DNA from: VRUE01 sp044867645
Lineage (GTDB): Bacteria > Actinomycetota > Thermoleophilia > Solirubrobacterales > 70-9
Direction of reading: 5' to 3'
Assembly (NCBI GenBank): GCA_044867645.1
Contig: JBIOVI010000025.1
Location: 1-64,000 of the forward strand
DNA: 64,000 bases
Below the pieces are notes generated by a model. It did no database searches, had not been told where the DNA came from, and saw only the letters and a program-made list of their open reading frames with translations. Numbering within the stretch: position 1 is the stretch's first letter; the number at the start of each line of letters is the position of its first letter. This document shows, piece after piece, positions 34,543 to 41,025 of the stretch. The position numbers and the translations under genes are program-made.

Positions 34543-35220
34543 GTGGCTGAACGCGCCCCCCAGGCGATCCGAATGCCCCCCGGGCGGCACCCTCTACCCC
34601 GCGAGTTCATCACCCAGCACCAGCGCGCCCGCATCATCGCGGCGCTCGCCGAGGAGACGGTCGAGAAGGGTTATCGATCGGTCACCGTCGCCGACATCGT
34701 GCGCCGGGCGGGGATCGCGCGCAACACTTTCTACGAGAACTTTTCCTCGAAGGAGGACTGTTTTCTGGCCGCCTCCGAGTTCGCGGTCAAAGAGGCGCTG
34801 CAGCGTGTCGTCGACGCCGCCAGCAAGGTCGATAGCTGGCCCGCCCGCGTCAACGCCGGCCTTGCCGCCTTCCTTCACTACGTCGCCACCGAGCCGGCCC
34901 TGGCGCGCACCTGCATCGTCGAGGCCCTCTCCGCCGGCCCCGCCGCGGTCGAGCGCTACGAACGATCGATCCAGGCTTTCGTGCCGCTCTTCCGGATGGG
35001 TCGCAAGGTCGCCCAGAACGGCGAGGATCTGCCGGGGACACTCGAGGAGACGATCGTCGGTGGGATCTTCTGGATCATCTACCAGCGCATCGTGATGGGA
35101 CAGGTGGAGCAGATCGAGGAGCTTCTGCCGGAGCTGGTCGAGTTTTCGCTCACCCCATACGTCGGTGCCGAGGCCGCGAAGCGGACGGCGGCCGAGTTGC
35201 CGGCCACTACCGCCGGCTGA
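34543..35220 (+). CDS. TetR-family transcriptional regulator (array member 3)
   Basis: A 225-aa regulator from GTG 34543. It has the array-specific arm MPPGRHPLPREFITQHQRAR before the HTH (IIAALAEETVEKGYRSVTVA, DIVRRAGIARNTFYENFSSK). The ligand domain is helical and ends ELLPELVEFSLTPYVGAEAA. It is followed by the two-domain TetR gene on the same strand. Confidence 0.9.
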   Translation: MAERAPQAIRMPPGRHPLPREFITQHQRARIIAALAEETVEKGYRSVTVADIVRRAGIARNTFYENFSSKEDCFLAASEFAVKEALQRVVDAASKVDSWPARVNAGLAAFLHYVATEPALARTCIVEALSAGPAAVERYERSIQAFVPLFRMGRKVAQNGEDLPGTLEETIVGGIFWIIYQRIVMGQVEQIEELLPELVEFSLTPYVGAEAAKRTAAELPATTAG

Positions 35221-35305
35221 GCCAGGAGCGGTCGGTGCGACGCCCGAGTCAGGGAGCTCGGCGGGTTGGGCCCACGAAGGCTGGGACTGGAGGCCCCATG
35301 CGCTA

Positions 35306-36664
35306 GTGCTCGATGTCGAGACCCGCGACCGGACCGGTAGCTCCGAGCGGGCGATGATCGTCGAGGCTTTGATCGAGGTGGCCGCCGAGCGCGGCTATGG
35401 CGAAACGACGATCGAGCTGGTGCTCGAGCGGGCCGGCCTCGACCGCCCCGCCTTCGACCGTCATTTCCGTGGCAAGTACGACTGCTTCCTCTCCGCCTGG
35501 CAACAGCTGAATGAGGAGTGTCTGGAAACCATGGTGAGCGCCTACGAGAGTCAGGAAGAGTGGCCCGACCGCCTTCGCGCCGTCGCCTATCAGGTGATCC
35601 AAGGTCTGAGCGAAGACCCCAGCCGGGCCTCGTTCGGGATCGAGGTGCTCGCCTCCGGCGACGCCGCCCGCGCCCGCCGCGACATGACGATGCGGGTGAT
35701 CGCTTCGCTGATCGACGCCGGCCGCCAGGAGATGGACGACCCTGACGCCGTCCCCCATACCACCGCCGAGGCACTCGCCGGCTCTGCTTACGGCCAGATC
35801 TACTCCCGCGTCGTGCGCGGCACGGTCGAGGATCTGCCGGAGTTGGTCCCCCAGCTGATGTCGGCGGCGGTGATGCCCTACCTCGGGGTCGAGGCGGCGA
35901 TGGAGGAGCTCAGCCGCGATTCCGATGGTCCGGCACGGTATGGTCGCGTTGTGGCCAGGAAACGCGACGGCAAAACCGAGAAATCGCCAACGGACGCCGT
36001 CGAGGATTACCCGCCCGAGCTAGCCCGCCTGCCGCCCGGCCGTCACGGCCTCCCGCGCGAGTTCGTCACCCACAACCAGCGCGAGCGGCTGATCGCCGGG
36101 ATCGCCGAGGCGGTCGCCGAAAACGGCTACTCGGGGACGACGATCGCCCACATCACCCGCGCCGCGGCGGTCTCGCGCCGCACCTTCTACGAGCACTTCT
36201 CCAGCAAGGACGAGTGCTTCGTCGCCGCCTACGACACGGTGATGACCGAGCTGCGCGAGCGTGTCACCGCGGCCTTCGAGGAAAACGAGGAGTGGCCCGA
36301 GGCAATCAAGGCCGGGATCGACGCGATGCTGCAGTTCCTCGCCGCCGAGCCGAACCTGGCCCGCCTCTGCATGGTCGAGGCACTGGTGGCGGGCCCCGCC
36401 GTGGTCGAGCGCTACGACGCGGCGATTCAGAGCTTCGTCCCCTACTTCCAGGAGGGCCGCGAGGGACGCTCGCCGGAGGTCCTCTCTCGCCTCTCGCCGA
36501 CCACCGAGGAAGCGCTTGTCGGCGGCATGGTCTCGCTGATCTCCCGCCGCATCATCGCCGGCAAGGCCGAAGACCTAGAGGAACTGCTCCCCGACCTGGT
36601 CGAGTTCACCCTGACGCCGTACCTGGGTAGCGCCGACGCCGCGAAGATCGCCAAGAGCGACTGA
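35306..36664 (+). CDS. tandem two-domain TetR regulator (fusion of two complete TetR units)
   Basis: About 452 aa from GTG 35306; ATG 35354 is possible but would trim the first HTH. Unit 1 (about 10-205): HTH MIVEALIEVAAERGYGETTI, ELVLERAGLDRPAFDRHFRG, ending LVPQLMSAAVMPYLGVEAAM. A basic linker (ARYGRVVARKRDGKTEKSP) follows. Unit 2 (about 235-450): arm LPPGRHGLPREFVTHNQRER, HTH LIAGIAEAVAENGYSGTTIA, ending ELLPDLVEFTLTPYLGSADA. TetR proteins act as dimers, so one chain could form an internal heterodimer binding an asymmetric site. Confidence 0.88.
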   Translation: MLDVETRDRTGSSERAMIVEALIEVAAERGYGETTIELVLERAGLDRPAFDRHFRGKYDCFLSAWQQLNEECLETMVSAYESQEEWPDRLRAVAYQVIQGLSEDPSRASFGIEVLASGDAARARRDMTMRVIASLIDAGRQEMDDPDAVPHTTAEALAGSAYGQIYSRVVRGTVEDLPELVPQLMSAAVMPYLGVEAAMEELSRDSDGPARYGRVVARKRDGKTEKSPTDAVEDYPPELARLPPGRHGLPREFVTHNQRERLIAGIAEAVAENGYSGTTIAHITRAAAVSRRTFYEHFSSKDECFVAAYDTVMTELRERVTAAFEENEEWPEAIKAGIDAMLQFLAAEPNLARLCMVEALVAGPAVVERYDAAIQSFVPYFQEGREGRSPEVLSRLSPTTEEALVGGMVSLISRRIIAGKAEDLEELLPDLVEFTLTPYLGSADAAKIAKSD

Positions 36665-36743
36665 GGCGGCAGCGCCAGAGGGCGCCGAGGGGAGAGAATC
36701 GGTTCGCAGGGCCTTGTGAAGGCATGGACGCCGCCCTGATTAA

Positions 36744-36769
36744 TGACCATGGTACCGTGACCATGGTCA
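36744..36769. promoter_or_regulatory. operator/promoter of the first toxin-antitoxin pair
   Basis: Two copies of TGACCATGGT (36744-36753 and 36758-36767), each containing the palindrome ACCATGGT, lie directly before and against the antitoxin ATG at 36769. TACCGT (36753-36758) between them could be a -10 hexamer. This fits cooperative autorepression by the antitoxin and an mRNA with little or no leader. Confidence 0.55.
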
Positions 36770-37008
36770 TGTCCCAAGCCCCGAAAGAAATCACCGCCAC
36801 TCAGTTCAAGGCACGCTGTCTACGCCTGCTCGACGAGGTGGCGGAAACCGGCGAGACGCTGATCGTCACCAAGCACGGCCGTCCCGTCGCCCGCGTCGAA
36901 CCGCCGCTTCGCCCCGACGATTTACGCGGCAGCGGCAAGATCAACATGACCGACGAGGAGCTGATCTATTTCTCGATGGGGCCTTGGGACATGGAGAAAG
37001 ACGAGTGA
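36769..37008 (+). CDS. Phd/YefM-family antitoxin
   Basis: A 79-aa antitoxin starting at ATG 36769 (MSQAPKEITATQFKARCLRL); upstream in-frame ATGs lie in the operator repeats. The N-terminal Phd/YefM DNA-binding fold is shown by TATQFKARCLRLLDEVAETG and LIVTKHGRPVARVEPP. The C-terminal tail (MTDEELIYFSMGPWDMEKDE) would wrap the toxin. The stop overlaps the GTG of the PIN toxin. Confidence 0.88.
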   Translation: MSQAPKEITATQFKARCLRLLDEVAETGETLIVTKHGRPVARVEPPLRPDDLRGSGKINMTDEELIYFSMGPWDMEKDE

Positions 37009-37394
37009 TCGTCCTCGACACCCATGTTCTGCTCTGGCGAATGCTGGAGCCAGAGCGACTCAGCGCCATCGCAAGCGAGACGATCGCCGACGTTGCCGAG
37101 CGGGCGATCGGCGCAATCACCTTCCAGGAGGTGGCTTACCTGGTTGCGCGGGGCAGGGTCGACCTCTACAAGTCCATAGGACCTTGGTTCGCCGATGCGC
37201 TCGGCGCGCTTGAAGCGGTTGCCCTTCCGGCCACTGTTCCAATCGCCCTTTGCGCCGGCTCCCTCGACCCCAAGGAGTTCCACGGCGACCCGATCGACCG
37301 CCTCATCTACGCCACCGCGGTGGAGAACGATGCGCGTTTGGTCACCGCGGACGAGCGTCTACGCCAGTTCGATCCCCAGCGGACGGTTTGGTAG
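37005..37394 (+). CDS. PIN-domain toxin (VapC-like)
   Basis: A 129-aa PIN ribonuclease from GTG 37005, overlapping the antitoxin stop (GTGA). Acidic active-site residues are visible in VIVLDTHVLLWRML (Asp), FQEVAYL (Glu), HGDPIDRLIYATA (Asp) and LVTADERLRQF (Asp). PIN toxins paired with Phd antitoxins cleave RNA when freed. Confidence 0.9.
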   Translation: MIVLDTHVLLWRMLEPERLSAIASETIADVAERAIGAITFQEVAYLVARGRVDLYKSIGPWFADALGALEAVALPATVPIALCAGSLDPKEFHGDPIDRLIYATAVENDARLVTADERLRQFDPQRTVW

Positions 37395-37412
37395 TGCTAG
37401 CATTGCTATCAT
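37395..37412. promoter_or_regulatory. operator and -10 of the FitAB-type pair
   Basis: Two tandem 9-mers, TGCTAGCAT (37395-37403) and TGCTATCAT (37404-37412), the first containing the palindrome TGCTAGCA. TATCAT (37407-37412) is a good -10 hexamer exactly 6 bases before the antitoxin ATG at 37419, which has no Shine-Dalgarno; a leaderless transcript is implied. Confidence 0.55.
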
Positions 37413-37418
37413 CCTCTC

Positions 37419-37652
37419 ATGGCCCAGCTTCTCGTTCGTGACATAGAGACGGAGGTGGTCCGTGAGTTGAAGATTCGCGCCGCTCGTCATGGCCGCTCAG
37501 CTGAGGAGGAGCACCGGGAGATTCTTCGTGGGGCGCTGAGACATCCCGGGCCATCGACTTCGCTTAAGGAGCTTCTGCTCGAGATTCCGGACGTCGGGGA
37601 GGATCGGGACTTCGACCGACCATCTGATCGTGGCCGCCCGGTCGAGCTATGA
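37419..37652 (+). CDS. FitA/VapB-like ribbon-helix-helix antitoxin
   Basis: A 77-aa antitoxin with an Arc-type N-terminus (MAQLLVRDIETEVVRELKIR, AARHGRSAEEEHREILRGAL), the FitA signature in which the beta strand and the R-A-A-x-x-G-R-S-A-E-E-E motif bind DNA. The acidic/proline-rich tail (LEIPDVGEDRDFDRPSDRG) would neutralise the toxin. Overlaps the toxin start by 4 bases. Confidence 0.88.
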   Translation: MAQLLVRDIETEVVRELKIRAARHGRSAEEEHREILRGALRHPGPSTSLKELLLEIPDVGEDRDFDRPSDRGRPVEL

Positions 37653-38074
37653 GCTATTTGGTGGACACGAATGTCATCTCCGAGTTGCGAAAGGGCGATC
37701 GCGCTGACCTCAACGTCACCTCATGGTTTGCCGGCGTTGACGATGGGGAGCTCTTCGTCAGTGTCCTCACCTTGGGCGAGATAGGTCGAGGGATAGAGAA
37801 TGTCCGACGGAGGGACCCGAAGGCTGCGGGGGCGCTGGAGACCTGGCTGGGTCGGGTTGCCGGCCAGCACCGGGATCGTGTTCTTCCTATCGACCAGGCC
37901 ATTGCCGAAGAGTGGGGCCGGATAAACGTGCCCGACCCATTGCCTGTAATCGATGGACTACTCGCGGCCACCGCGAAAGCGATCGGCCTGACGCTGGTGA
38001 CTCGAAACACTGCTGATGTCGAGCAAACCGGTGTTAGCTGCGTCAATCCGTTCGTTGCTGCGTCACCCGGCTAG
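37649..38074 (+). CDS. PIN-domain toxin (FitB/VapC-like)
   Basis: A 141-aa PIN ribonuclease: YLVDTNVISELRKGD (first Asp), LTLGEIGRGIENVRRRDP (Glu), LPVIDGLLAATAKAIGL (Asp) and LVTRNTADVEQTGV (last acidic position), the FitB subtype pattern. It overlaps the convergent TetR gene by 32 bases, so antisense transcription across the end is possible. Confidence 0.92.
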   Translation: MSYLVDTNVISELRKGDRADLNVTSWFAGVDDGELFVSVLTLGEIGRGIENVRRRDPKAAGALETWLGRVAGQHRDRVLPIDQAIAEEWGRINVPDPLPVIDGLLAATAKAIGLTLVTRNTADVEQTGVSCVNPFVAASPG

Positions 38075-38714
38075 CCTCCACCGGCCGCTCCTCGCCGAAG
38101 AACTGCAGGAAGGCAAGGCGGGTCAGGTCGGGCAGCAGGCGCTCGACCTCGGCGGCGCGGCCGGCGGCGATCTCGATGCAGAGCGATTCCTCGATCGCGC
38201 CGGCCATGAAACCGGCGGTCATCGGCGTCGCGCCCGGGCGGGCACCCGGCTCCTCGCGCGCCGTGTCGAGGGCTGCGGTGACTCGCTCCACCTGCCGTTG
38301 GTGGGCGATCCAGGCGTCCCCGCGTGCCGCCCGTGCCTCGATCAGCAGCGCTTTGGCGAGTAGCGGCTGCTCGGCGACGAAGCGCAGCAGCTCGGCGAGG
38401 CCGGCACGGAATCCGTCATGCCAGCTTCCGCCCCCGCGGCAAGCTTCGAGCAGCTGCGAGCTGAGCCGCTCGGCGGTCTGCTCGTAGGCTCGGGCGAAGG
38501 CTGCTTCCTTGCTGCCGAAGCGGCGGTGGAAGCGATCCTGCGTGATCCGGGCCCGCTCGGCGACCTCGCGCACGGTGGTCTTCGCGTAGCCCAGCTCACC
38601 CACCGTCAGCAGCATCGTCTCCAGCACTTCGCCGTCGGAGCCACGGTCGGGAAGAGCTTCCTCCCAGGAGAGAATCGCGCGCAACGGTCCCGGAGCTTCC
38701 ATTCGGGAAACCAT
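38043..38714 (-). CDS. TetR-family transcriptional regulator (array member 5)
   Basis: A 223-aa regulator: HTH MLLTVGELGYAKTTVREVAE, RARITQDRFHRRFGSKEAAF. It is less close to the others and lacks the GRH arm, but keeps the C-terminal LLPDLTRLAFLQFFGEERP. Start ATG 38714 (or 38702). It diverges from array member 6; the gap holds repeated GGGAAC and TACCA motifs that could be operators. Confidence 0.87.
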   Translation of the reverse strand: MVSRMEAPGPLRAILSWEEALPDRGSDGEVLETMLLTVGELGYAKTTVREVAERARITQDRFHRRFGSKEAAFARAYEQTAERLSSQLLEACRGGGSWHDGFRAGLAELLRFVAEQPLLAKALLIEARAARGDAWIAHQRQVERVTAALDTAREEPGARPGATPMTAGFMAGAIEESLCIEIAAGRAAEVERLLPDLTRLAFLQFFGEERPVEASRVTQQRTD

Positions 38715-38788
38715 AGCTTATGTTTGGGAACTTTCTCCAATCCAAATACCAGCTTCGTACCAATGGGAACTGGCGCTATCCTGGGCCT

Positions 38789-39469
38789 GTGCGAGCCCTG
38801 CCCGGAAAGGCTTCCCGCCAACCTCCCGGCCCCGAGCCGGTCGGCCGCGATGCCGCCGCCGCCGATCAGCGCCGCCGCATCCTCGAGGCAACCGCGCAGC
38901 TGGTCGCCGAGCACGGCTTCCAGGAGACGACGATGGAGATGATCGTACGCCAGGCAAAAGTCGGCTACGCGACCTTCTACAAGCACTTCGCCGACAAGGA
39001 AGCCGCCTTCCTCGCCCTCCTCGACGCGGCGATCGACCGCACCGCCGGCCGCGTCGAGGACGCCTATCAGCGCGAAGAAGGCCCCTGGACCGACCGGGTC
39101 GGCGCGGGCCTCGGTGCCCTCTTCGAGGATGTTGCCGCCCATCCAGCGCCCGCTCGCGCCTGCTTGGTCGAGGCGCTGACTGCCGGCCCCGAGGCGGCCG
39201 CCAAGCACGAGGCCGCGCTGAAGCGACTGGCGCCGTTGCTGCGCCCCGGCCGCGAGCTCAATCCGCGCCAGGCGGAGCTGCCCGAGACCCTGGAGGAGAC
39301 GCTGGCAGGGGGCATCGTCTGGGTGCTCGGCCAGCGGCTCACCGCCGGCGAAGCCGACAAGCTGCGCGGCCTCCTGCCCGAGACCCTCGAGTTCGTCCTC
39401 CGCCCCTATGTCGGCGAGGACGAGGCGGCGCGGGAGGCCGGCGAGGTCGCCGCGGCGATCTCCGCCTAG
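38789..39469 (+). CDS. TetR-family transcriptional regulator (array member 6)
   Basis: About 226 aa from GTG 38789; an in-frame ATG at 38720 lies in the divergent promoter region and is unlikely. HTH: ILEATAQLVAEHGFQETTME, MIVRQAKVGYATFYKHFADK. The C-terminal end is LLPETLEFVLRPYVGEDEA. Ligand unknown. Followed 18 bases later by array member 7. Confidence 0.87.
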   Translation: MRALPGKASRQPPGPEPVGRDAAAADQRRRILEATAQLVAEHGFQETTMEMIVRQAKVGYATFYKHFADKEAAFLALLDAAIDRTAGRVEDAYQREEGPWTDRVGAGLGALFEDVAAHPAPARACLVEALTAGPEAAAKHEAALKRLAPLLRPGRELNPRQAELPETLEETLAGGIVWVLGQRLTAGEADKLRGLLPETLEFVLRPYVGEDEAAREAGEVAAAISA

Positions 39470-39487
39470 CCCGCTCCGCCCACGCCG

Positions 39488-40144
39488 ATGCCAACCGAAG
39501 AGCTCGGCCCGCTCCCCGCGGGCCGCCACAGCTACAGCCGCGAGCAGGTCGCCCACCACCAGCGCGAGCGGCTGATCGCCGGCCTCGCCGCGGCGGTCGC
39601 CGAGAAGAGCTACACCGCCGTCACCCTCGCTGACATCACCCGGCAGGCCAAGGTCTCCCGCCGGGTCTTCTACGCCAACTTCGAGAGCAAGGAGCAGTGC
39701 TTCCTCGCCGCCTTCGACGTCGTCATCGGCCACATCGGTGAGCTTGCCGCCGAGGCTGTCGACGGGATCTCCGACTGGCCCCACCAGGCGATCGCCGTCA
39801 CCCGCGCGGTGCTTGCCTTCTTCGCCTCCGAGCCCGACCTGGCCCGCCTCTGTCTGGTGGAGTCGCGTGGCGCCGGCCCCGCCATCGCCAAGCGCTTCGG
39901 CGAGGCGGTGGGGGAAGTCACGCCTCTGCTGCAGCGCGGCCGAGCCGAGCGTCCCGCCGCCGAGCGCCTCCCCGAATCGACCGAGGATTCCGTAATCGGC
40001 TCTCTCGTCTCGCTTGCCTACCGCAAGGTTGCTGCCGGAGAGGCCGAGCAGCTAGAGGCCCTCCTCCCCGACTGCGTCGGCCTCGTCCTCTCGCCCTACC
40101 TAGGTCTCGCCGAGGCCAGCCGTCTCATCGCGGGTGCATCTTGA
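39488..40144 (+). CDS. TetR-family transcriptional regulator (array member 7)
   Basis: A 218-aa regulator with the array arm LPAGRHSYSREQVAHHQRER and HTH LIAGLAAAVAEKSYTAVTLA, DITRQAKVSRRVFYANFESK. The C-terminal LLPDCVGLVLSPYLGLAEA is present. The gene's last codons overlap the operator of the third toxin-antitoxin pair. Confidence 0.9.
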   Translation: MPTEELGPLPAGRHSYSREQVAHHQRERLIAGLAAAVAEKSYTAVTLADITRQAKVSRRVFYANFESKEQCFLAAFDVVIGHIGELAAEAVDGISDWPHQAIAVTRAVLAFFASEPDLARLCLVESRGAGPAIAKRFGEAVGEVTPLLQRGRAERPAAERLPESTEDSVIGSLVSLAYRKVAAGEAEQLEALLPDCVGLVLSPYLGLAEASRLIAGAS

Positions 40145-40155
40145 TGCTAAGATGC
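40136..40155. promoter_or_regulatory. operator and -10 of the third toxin-antitoxin pair
   Basis: GCATCTT (40136-40142) and AAGATGC (40149-40155) form a perfect inverted repeat with spacer GATGCT. TAAGAT (40148-40153) is a -10 hexamer 6 bases before the antitoxin ATG at 40160, again without a Shine-Dalgarno, implying a leaderless mRNA whose promoter is covered by the operator. Confidence 0.6.
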
Positions 40156-40159
40156 GCTG

Positions 40160-40408
40160 ATGCCGAAGACGAGGACTACCGTCACCCTCGATCAGGAGGT
40201 CATTCGCGCCGTCAAAATCGAGGCAGCGCGCAGCGGCCGGCGAGACTCGGAGGTGATCGAGGACTCGCTTCGCCGCAATCTCGGCCTCGACGCGCTCGAC
40301 GAGCTCTGGGCGCGGGTGAAGCCGGCGCCGGAGGGGGAGGGGCTGGAGCTGGCCACCTCCGAGCTCCACGCGATGCGCGGGGAGAAGCGTGCGGCGAGCG
40401 GTCCTTGA
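40160..40408 (+). CDS. ribbon-helix-helix antitoxin
   Basis: An 82-aa protein starting MPKTRTTVTLDQEVIRAVKI, the CopG/Arc ribbon-helix-helix pattern (beta strand TTVTLD, then helices EAARSGRRDSEVIEDSLRR). The C-terminal part (ATSELHAMRGEKRAASGP) would contact the toxin. It overlaps the toxin gene by 20 bases. Confidence 0.85.
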   Translation: MPKTRTTVTLDQEVIRAVKIEAARSGRRDSEVIEDSLRRNLGLDALDELWARVKPAPEGEGLELATSELHAMRGEKRAASGP

Positions 40409-40787
40409 CCCTGGCGTTCTCGTCTCCGCTCTGATCACCCCGAAGGGCCGCCCGGCGAAATTGCTGGCGCAGGCGCACGCCGGAGAATTCGAGCTGGTCG
40501 TCTCCTCGCTGTTACTTGCCGAGCTGCAGGCCGTGCTGCGCCGGCAGAAGTTCCGCCGCTACGTTGACCTCGGCGCCGTAAGCGACTACATCGACCTGCT
40601 GCGCCGCGTCGCTGTCGTTGCAGCCGATCCCAAGACCCTGCCTCCGCTCCGTTCCACTGACCCCGACGATGACTACCTGATCGCTCTCGCTCACAGCCAG
40701 AAGGCGGTTCTCGTCTCCGGCGACTCCGATCTTCTCGATCAAGTCGGCGGCGCCCCGATCTGCTCTCCAGCCGATTTCCTGCAGTAG
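40389..40787 (+). CDS. PIN-family toxin component
   Basis: A 132-aa PIN protein of the COG1569-like group: MRRAVLDPGVLVSALITPKG, VVSSLLLAELQAVLRRQKFR, DPDDDYLIALAHSQKAVLVS, GDSDLL. Acidic positions D, E, D and D fit the nuclease centre; the first is in LDPG rather than LDTN, which is usual for this group. GTG start inside the antitoxin gene. Confidence 0.88.
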   Translation: MRRAVLDPGVLVSALITPKGRPAKLLAQAHAGEFELVVSSLLLAELQAVLRRQKFRRYVDLGAVSDYIDLLRRVAVVAADPKTLPPLRSTDPDDDYLIALAHSQKAVLVSGDSDLLDQVGGAPICSPADFLQ

Positions 40788-40789
40788 CA

Positions 40790-41025
40790 GTTCCTTTCGG
40801 ATTCCAGGAACGTTCCTTTTCTTTTAGGAACTCTCCCTTGACAAGTCCTTCGTGGAGTGCTTTCCTAGCGCTGCCTGCGGTACAGCGAACACCTTCTGGG
40901 AACTAGCTGCACCCGTTCGGCAGATTCAGGGAACACGAGTTACAGGGACCACATAACCGAGTCCGTCACAGGGGCCGCCAGGGAAGCGGCCGGCAGAGGG
41001 GCTCGAGGGACAAGGAGAGAGCTAC
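40790..41025 (+). promoter_or_regulatory. leader of the giant secreted protein operon with repeated AGGAAC sites
   Basis: GTTCCT (40790), the perfect palindrome AGGAACGTTCCT (40806-40817) and AGGAAC (40826-40831) precede TTGACA (40838-40843), a consensus -35; TTTCCT 17 bases later is a weak -10. About 160 bases of leader follow, ending with AAGGAGAG before the GTG at 41026. The clustered sites point to a dedicated regulator. Confidence 0.55.

Noticed and set aside
36724..36768. Antitoxin start at 36724
   Set aside because: The added codons are made of the repeated operator sequence, and the Phd/YefM fold starts after ATG 36769.
40800..40870. Insertion-sequence end at the AGGAAC repeats
   Set aside because: No transposase or matching opposite end was found; the arrangement next to TTGACA fits regulatory sites better.
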